DNA from: DASQUK01 sp035641315
GTDB taxonomy: Bacteria; Actinomycetota; Acidimicrobiia; Acidimicrobiales; VFJN01
Direction: 5' to 3'
NCBI GenBank assembly: GCA_035641315.1
Contig: DASQUK010000069.1
Span: 1 to 9,684, forward strand
Length of the DNA: 9,684 nucleotides
Part shown: piece after piece, positions 6,196-9,684 of the stretch
How the letters are laid out: every line of letters starts with the position of its first letter
Numbering within the stretch: position 1 is the stretch's first letter
Notes under the pieces: generated by a model
Databases searched by the model: none
The model's input: the letters and a program-made list of their open reading frames with translations, nothing else
What the model was told of the DNA's origin: nothing
Position numbers and translations under genes: made by a program

Positions 6196-7083
6196 TCAGG
6201 CGCGAGAACGCGCTTCGATGGCGGCCGCGAGCGCCAGGGTGCGGCGGGCCTGCTCGACGTGGAGGTTCTCCACCATCCGGCCGTCGACCGCGACCACCCC
6301 CCGGCCTTCGGCCTGGGCCTGCTCGAACGCCTCGATGATCCGGCCGGCGCGCTCGACCTCGTCGGCGGCCGGTGCGAACACCCGGTTGCAGGGTTCCAGC
6401 TGGGTGGGGTGGATGAGCGTCTTGCCGTCGAAGCCCAGCTCGCGGCCCTGGCGGCACTCGGCCTCGAACCCGTCGGCGTCGGTGATGTCGTTGTAGACAC
6501 CGTCGAGGATGACCTTGCCGGTGGCGCGGGCGGCGAGCAGGCAGAGGCCGATCCCCGCCAGCAGGGGCTGGCGTCCCGGGACGTGCTCCGCCTGCAACTC
6601 CTTCGCCAGGTCGTTGGTGCCCATGACCAGCACGGTCAGCCGCTCCGAGGCGGCGCAGATCTCCTCGGCGCTCAGCATGGCCAGGGGGGTCTCGAGCATG
6701 GCCCAGATGGCGGTGCGATCGGGGGCGCCGGACGCCTCGAGGGCCTTGTCGATGGCGTGCACCGCACCGGCCGAGTCCACCTTGGGGACCACGACGCCGG
6801 CGGGACCGGCGGCCGCCACCTCCCGCAGGTCGTCGTCGTGCCAGGGCGTGCCGGCGCCGTTGACCCGGATGGTCACCTCCCGGCTCCCGTAGCGATCCGA
6901 CACAGCCGCCTCGCACACGCGGTCCCGGGCCTCGGCCTTGGCGTCGGGCGCGACGGCGTCCTCCAGGTCGAGGATCAGCGCGTCGGCGGGCAGGCCCTCG
7001 GCCTTGGCGAGCGCACGCTCGTTGGCCCCCGGCATGTACAGCACCGACCGGCGGGGGCGGACGGAGGTGTCGGGTTCGGCCAT
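6196..7083 (-). CDS. mcl2: (3S)-malyl-CoA thioesterase, CitE-like
   Basis: A 295-residue HpcH/HpaI (CitE-like) TIM-barrel protein. Expected reaction: hydrolysis of (3S)-malyl-CoA to malate and CoA, the last step of the ethylmalonyl-CoA pathway. It resembles the Rhodobacter Mcl2 thioesterase in length and in blocks recalled from that protein: RRSVLYMPGA at 11-20, LDLEDAVAP at 38-46, MGTNDLAKEL at 154-163, LDGVYND at 193-199, GFDGKTLIHP at 217-226, and VDGRMVENLH at 266-275. Glu131 (AMLETP) and Asp158 (GTNDLA) are the expected Mg ligands, Arg73 (IRVNG) is the conserved arginine, and PKV at 100-102 is also present. It starts at ATG 7083, three bases after the stop of the malyl-CoA lyase gene, so the two are one operon and probably translationally coupled. 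Another CitE-like acyl-CoA lyase is the alternative, but the blocks favour the thioesterase. Confidence 0.85.
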   Translation of the reverse strand: MAEPDTSVRPRRSVLYMPGANERALAKAEGLPADALILDLEDAVAPDAKAEARDRVCEAAVSDRYGSREVTIRVNGAGTPWHDDDLREVAAAGPAGVVVPKVDSAGAVHAIDKALEASGAPDRTAIWAMLETPLAMLSAEEICAASERLTVLVMGTNDLAKELQAEHVPGRQPLLAGIGLCLLAARATGKVILDGVYNDITDADGFEAECRQGRELGFDGKTLIHPTQLEPCNRVFAPAADEVERAGRIIEAFEQAQAEGRGVVAVDGRMVENLHVEQARRTLALAAAIEARSRA

Positions 7084-7086
7084 CGG

Positions 7087-8178
7087 TCAGTCCGCCGTCC
7101 CGGAGCCGCCGGTGGGGCCGGCGAAGCCGTAGGCGGCGGCCAGCTCGGGATCCCGGTCGGCCAGCTGGTGCGCCAGCTCGACGATCACCCGGCACTGCTT
7201 GACGGAGGCGTCGTCCTCCATCTTGCCGTCGAGCATGATGGCGCCTGTGCCGTCGCCCATGGCATCGATGACCCGCTGTGCATGGGCCACGTCGGCGGGG
7301 TCGGGGCTGAAGACTCGCTTGGCGATGTCGATCTGGCTGGGGTGCAAGCTCCAGGCACCCACGCAGCCGAGCAGGAAGGCGTTGCGGAACTGGTCCTCGC
7401 AGCCGACCGTGTCCTTGATGTCGCCGAAGGGCCCGTAGTACGGGAGGATGCCGTTGGCGACGCAGGCGTCGACCATGCGGGCCAGGGTGTAGTGCCACAG
7501 GTCCTGCTGATAAGTGGCCCGGGGCGACTCGGGGTCGTCGGGGTCGGGGTCCTGGCGCACCAGGTAGCCGGGGTGGCCGCCGCCGACCCGGGTGGTCTTC
7601 ATGCGCCGGTTGGCGGCCAGGTCGGCTGGCCCCAGCGACAGCCCCTGCATGCGGGGGCTGGCGGCGCAGATCTCCTCGACGTTGGCAACGCCGCGGGCGG
7701 TCTCGAGGATTGCGTGGACGAGCAGCGGCTCGGTCAGCCCGGCCTTGGCCTCGAGCTGTGCCAGCAGCCGGTCGACGTAGTGGATGTCCTCGGGACCCTC
7801 GACCTTGGGGATCATGATGACGTCGACGACGTCGCCCACCTCGGTGACCGCGGTGGTGAGGTCGTCGAGCGCCCAGGGCGAGTCGAGCGAGTTGACGCGG
7901 GTCCAGAGCTGGGTGTCGGGCGTGCTCCACTTCTTGCCCACCTCGACCAGGCCCGCCCGGGCGGTCTCCTTGTCGGCGGCCGGCACCCCGTCCTCCAGGT
8001 TGGCCAGCAGGACGTCGACTGTCGCCGCCATGTCCGGGACCTTGGCCACCATCTTGGGGTTCGACGCCGGGAAGAAGTGGATCACCCGCGACGGCCGGAC
8101 GGGGATCTCCCGCAGCGGAGCGGGCGCCCCGACCGCCAGTGGTCGGAAGAAGTCCTTCGGCGAGCGGTGCCCGGGCAT
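7087..8178 (-). CDS. mcl1: L-malyl-CoA/beta-methylmalyl-CoA lyase, Chloroflexus type
   Basis: A 363-residue CitE-like lyase of the HpcH/HpaI superfamily. Expected reactions: cleavage of beta-methylmalyl-CoA to propionyl-CoA and glyoxylate, and reversible condensation of acetyl-CoA with glyoxylate to malyl-CoA. It resembles the Chloroflexus aurantiacus Mcl (about 348 residues, recalled) nearly end to end: FFRPLAVGAP at 10-19, PVRPSRVIHFFP at 26-37, LEDGVP at 61-66, MIPKVEGP at 122-129, MKTTRVGGGHP at 193-203, QQDLWHYTLARMVD at 224-237, and YYGPFGDIKD at 247-256. Arg94 (WTRVN), Glu159 (ILETARG) and Asp186 (LGPADLAA) are the expected active-site and Mg-binding residues. The ATG at 8178 fits the start of the Chloroflexus protein and follows a -10 box by 8 bases; an in-frame ATG at 8265 would add 29 Arg- and Pro-rich residues with no family match. 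It forms an operon with the malyl-CoA thioesterase. Citramalyl-CoA cleavage, known for the Chloroflexus enzyme, is a possible extra activity. Confidence 0.9.
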   Translation of the reverse strand: MPGHRSPKDFFRPLAVGAPAPLREIPVRPSRVIHFFPASNPKMVAKVPDMAATVDVLLANLEDGVPAADKETARAGLVEVGKKWSTPDTQLWTRVNSLDSPWALDDLTTAVTEVGDVVDVIMIPKVEGPEDIHYVDRLLAQLEAKAGLTEPLLVHAILETARGVANVEEICAASPRMQGLSLGPADLAANRRMKTTRVGGGHPGYLVRQDPDPDDPESPRATYQQDLWHYTLARMVDACVANGILPYYGPFGDIKDTVGCEDQFRNAFLLGCVGAWSLHPSQIDIAKRVFSPDPADVAHAQRVIDAMGDGTGAIMLDGKMEDDASVKQCRVIVELAHQLADRDPELAAAYGFAGPTGGSGTAD

Positions 8179-8186
8179 GGCCAGCG

Positions 8187-8217
8187 ATGGTAGCTGGGCC
8201 AGGAATCGGGCTCTCCA
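8187..8217 (-). promoter_or_regulatory. Leaderless promoter for the lyase-thioesterase operon
   Basis: On the minus strand TACCAT (8192-8187) fits TAnnnT and ends 8 bases before the ATG at 8178. TGGAGA (8217-8212), with a 19-base spacer, is a weak -35 candidate. No ribosome binding site precedes the ATG. The element differs by one base from the TACCGT boxes before the MaoC and dehydrogenase genes. Confidence 0.5.
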
Positions 8218-8240
8218 GCCCCGACGCCCTCGGGTAGGCG

Positions 8241-8307
8241 GCCTAGGCTTGCCCTGCTTGGTCAACCGTTGGTTTGGCAGGGCTGCGCGCGGGTGGGTGT
8301 GGGAGGA
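8241..8307 (+). promoter_or_regulatory. Candidate -10 box and ribosome binding site of the DUF427-TesB gene
   Basis: TAGGCT at 8244-8249 fits the -10 pattern and lies within the 8-base palindrome GCCTAGGC (8241-8248). No convincing -35 is seen. GGGAGGA at 8301-8307 is a good ribosome binding site before the ATG at 8313 and decides that start over an in-frame ATG at 8274. The 134 bases from 8179 to 8312 thus hold divergent promoters and no other recognisable gene. Confidence 0.35.
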
Positions 8308-8312
8308 ACGAC

Positions 8313-9599
8313 ATGGCGAACCCGATCGAGTCGGCGTGGGCCCGGTACCCGGACTATCGCATCGACCTGGTGCCCACGCGGGGCACCGCCCGGGTCTGGC
8401 ACGGCGACCTGCTGCTGGCCGCGAGCGACCGCGCCGTCCGCCTGCAGGAGACCAAGCACGTCGACCGCCTCTACTTTCCCGAGGAGGACGTGCGCTGGGA
8501 CCTGTTCCAAGCCACCGACCATCACACGACCTGCCCCTTCAAGGGCCAGGCCGACTACTGGAGCCTCACCGCCGTCGACCCGGCCGAGGAGAACGTGGTG
8601 TGGGCGTATCGCACCCCGTTCCCCGAGGTGGCCGGCATCGAGTCTTACGTGTGCTTCTACCAGGAGCGGCTCAGGGTCGAGATCGAGGAGCGGTGGTCGC
8701 CCGACGATCCCCGGGCCGTCACGGTCAACCGGTTCCCGACTTGGGGTGACGCCGCCGACCTGCTCGGTTTGATCGACGTCCAGCCGGCCGGGGACGGCCG
8801 TTTCGTCGGCCCGCCCTATCGGGAAGGGTCCCGGAACGTGGTCGAGGGCGGTCAGCTGCTGGCCCAGGCGGTGGTGGCGGCGGCCAAGGCGATCCCCGAC
8901 CAGCGGGTCACGTCCGCCTCGATGATCTTCTCGAAGGCGGCCTCGTTCGACGTGCCGGTCGACGTCTCGCTCGACGTGCTCCGCCGGGGCCGCACCTTCT
9001 CGACCGTGCAGGTGCGCATCGACCAGGCCGAGCAGATGCGCACAGCCGGGCTGCTGCTGCTCGACGCCGGGGCTCCCGACGTGTTCCGCCTCCAGTCACC
9101 GATGCCGGACGTGCCGGGGCCCTACGACGCCGTGCCGTTCGACATGGGCGTGACCGGGCGCGACCTGCGCGTCGTCGACGCCGCCTACGACCCCGACCCC
9201 GATCGCGTCGGCCCGCCCGAGATCTACGCATGGATCCGTTTTCGCGACGCCCCCAGCCAGCCATACCTGCATACGGCGCTCATGGCGCAGTCCACGGGCC
9301 ACTGGACGATCGCCGCCGCCATGCGCCCACACAAGGGCTTCGGCGAGGCGGACGCCCACGTCGCGCTCTCCACCGGCATCATGTCGATCTCGATCGCGTT
9401 CCACGAAGACGTCGACGTGACGCAGTGGCTGCTCTACGCCAACCCGGCGACCTATGCGGGCCGCGGCCTCGCCCAGGGCGAAGGACGCATCTTCACCGAG
9501 GACGGCCGCCACGTGGCCTCGTACTCCGTGCAGAGCATGATCCGCCTCTTCAGCGAGACGCCCCAAACCATGGGTAAGGACAAGACCACCGCCATGTGA
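8313..9599 (+). CDS. DUF427-TesB acyl-CoA thioesterase fusion protein
   Basis: A 428-residue cytoplasmic protein with two domains. Residues about 25-125 are a DUF427 domain: ARVWHGDLLLAASDRAVRL at 26-44, YFPEEDV at 54-60, TCPFKGQADYWSL at 73-85, WAYRTPFPEVAGI at 97-109. This small beta-rich domain has no agreed function. Residues about 145-413 are a double hot-dog acyl-CoA thioesterase of the TesB type: EGGQLLAQAVVAAAKAIP at 178-195, LRRGRTFSTVQVRIDQAEQM at 223-242, FHEDVDVTQWLLY at 363-375, GRGLAQGEGRIFTEDGRHVAS at 383-403. The expected activity is hydrolysis of an acyl-CoA to a free acid and CoA. The catalytic Asp of classical TesB is Ser358 here, and the usual active-site Gln position is Val406, with Gln407 next to it, so this is a variant subgroup of uncertain activity. 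It is divergent from the lyase operon. The substrate is unknown; a CoA ester of the neighbouring pathway is a guess. Confidence 0.85.
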   Translation: MANPIESAWARYPDYRIDLVPTRGTARVWHGDLLLAASDRAVRLQETKHVDRLYFPEEDVRWDLFQATDHHTTCPFKGQADYWSLTAVDPAEENVVWAYRTPFPEVAGIESYVCFYQERLRVEIEERWSPDDPRAVTVNRFPTWGDAADLLGLIDVQPAGDGRFVGPPYREGSRNVVEGGQLLAQAVVAAAKAIPDQRVTSASMIFSKAASFDVPVDVSLDVLRRGRTFSTVQVRIDQAEQMRTAGLLLLDAGAPDVFRLQSPMPDVPGPYDAVPFDMGVTGRDLRVVDAAYDPDPDRVGPPEIYAWIRFRDAPSQPYLHTALMAQSTGHWTIAAAMRPHKGFGEADAHVALSTGIMSISIAFHEDVDVTQWLLYANPATYAGRGLAQGEGRIFTEDGRHVASYSVQSMIRLFSETPQTMGKDKTTAM

Positions 9600-9602
9600 T
9601 CC

Positions 9603-9629
9603 GCGTCGCGCCCCACCCGGGGGCTACGC
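9603..9629. terminator. Candidate bidirectional hairpin between convergent genes
   Basis: Between the thioesterase stop (9599) and the stop of the opposing gene (9634), GCCCC (9610-9614) pairs with GGGGC (9620-9624) around a 5-base loop. GCGT (9603-9606) pairs with ACGC (9626-9629) outside it, with a small internal bulge between the two stems. No T-run is present on either strand. The position suits a shared terminator, but the structure is modest. Confidence 0.3.
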
Positions 9630-9633
9630 CGAC

Positions 9634-9684
9634 CTACTCGCAACCCACGCCGTCGCCGTCACGGTCGAGGTCGTAGACGTCCGG
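9634..9684 (-). CDS. C-terminal end of an Excalibur-domain protein (5' part outside window)
   Basis: Only the last 16 codons and the TAG stop (9636-9634) are present, reading PDVYDLDRDGDGVGCE. The run DLDRDGDG followed by a Cys-Glu end is the hallmark of the Excalibur domain, a short calcium-binding motif related to the EF-hand loop (DxDxDG), normally found at the C-terminus of extracellular bacterial proteins. One Cys is visible; its usual disulfide partner would lie beyond the right edge. The protein is probably secreted or surface-anchored, often as a nuclease or a small hypothetical protein, but which cannot be told from this fragment. It converges on the DUF427-TesB gene with 34 bases between the two stops. 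Confidence 0.75.
   Translation of the reverse strand, partial: PDVYDLDRDGDGVGCE

Noticed and set aside
5084..7930. A 948-codon open frame on the minus strand, crossing the SDR, thioesterase and lyase genes
   Set aside because: Its translation is Arg-, Gly-, Pro- and His-rich with no family blocks, and it lies in other frames of genes that have clear catalytic motifs. Long empty frames are expected at this GC content.
5545..8193. An 882-codon open frame on the plus strand opposite the lyase and thioesterase genes
   Set aside because: It is antisense to two well-recognised enzymes, its translation is low in complexity, and it has no ribosome binding site or domain signature.
8241..8248. GCCTAGGC palindrome as an operator
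   Set aside because: An 8-base palindrome in GC-rich DNA is common by chance. It is mentioned only because it overlaps a possible -10 box.
8179..8265. Longer start for the malyl-CoA lyase (ATG at 8265, 29 extra residues)
   Set aside because: The extra residues are Arg- and Pro-rich, absent from the Chloroflexus enzyme as recalled, and cover the divergent promoter region.
1..9684. CRISPR arrays, tRNA or rRNA genes, insertion sequences, attachment sites
   Set aside because: I saw no regularly spaced repeats, cloverleaf-like segments, transposase motifs or flanking inverted repeats on either strand.

Overview
The window is very GC-rich, its codons strongly prefer G or C at the third position, and several genes start leaderless behind TAnnnT -10 boxes. 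This suggests a high-GC actinobacterium. An Acidimicrobiia-like lineage is possible, but that is an inference from gene style and cannot be proved here. The sequence is densely coding, with no intergenic gap above about 140 bases and no tRNA, rRNA, CRISPR array or insertion sequence.

Layout from left to right. Positions 1-1182 (minus strand) hold two tandem paralogous class I SAM-dependent methyltransferases overlapping by GTGA; the second runs off the left edge. Positions 1235-1759 (minus) encode a single-domain MaoC hydratase resembling actinobacterial mesaconyl-CoA hydratases. Positions 1837-2907 (plus) encode an acidic secreted lipoprotein. Positions 2942-4522 (plus) encode an acyl-CoA dehydrogenase with a long N-terminal extension, typical of (2S)-methylsuccinyl-CoA dehydrogenase. 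It is coupled by a GTGA overlap to a PIG-L zinc deacetylase (4519-5250) and followed by an SDR oxidoreductase (5279-6139). On the minus strand, 8178-6196 encode a Chloroflexus-type malyl-CoA/beta-methylmalyl-CoA lyase and, three bases later, a malyl-CoA thioesterase. Positions 8313-9599 (plus) encode a DUF427-TesB fusion. The right edge carries the last 16 codons of a minus-strand protein ending in an Excalibur calcium-binding motif.

How the genes work together: four of them cover the lower half of the ethylmalonyl-CoA pathway. The dehydrogenase turns methylsuccinyl-CoA into mesaconyl-CoA, the MaoC enzyme hydrates it to beta-methylmalyl-CoA, and the lyase splits that into propionyl-CoA and glyoxylate. 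The lyase then condenses glyoxylate with acetyl-CoA to malyl-CoA, which the thioesterase hydrolyses to malate. The last pair therefore replaces malate synthase. The upper-half genes (crotonyl-CoA carboxylase/reductase, epimerase, ethylmalonyl-CoA mutase) are not in the window. The MaoC, dehydrogenase and lyase genes share a nearly identical start arrangement, TACC(G/A)T then 8 bases then ATG, suggesting leaderless transcripts. I see no clearly undescribed system. The best leads are this clustered pathway module with its shared leaderless promoters, the DUF427-thioesterase fusion, and the deacetylase coupled to methylsuccinyl-CoA dehydrogenase.
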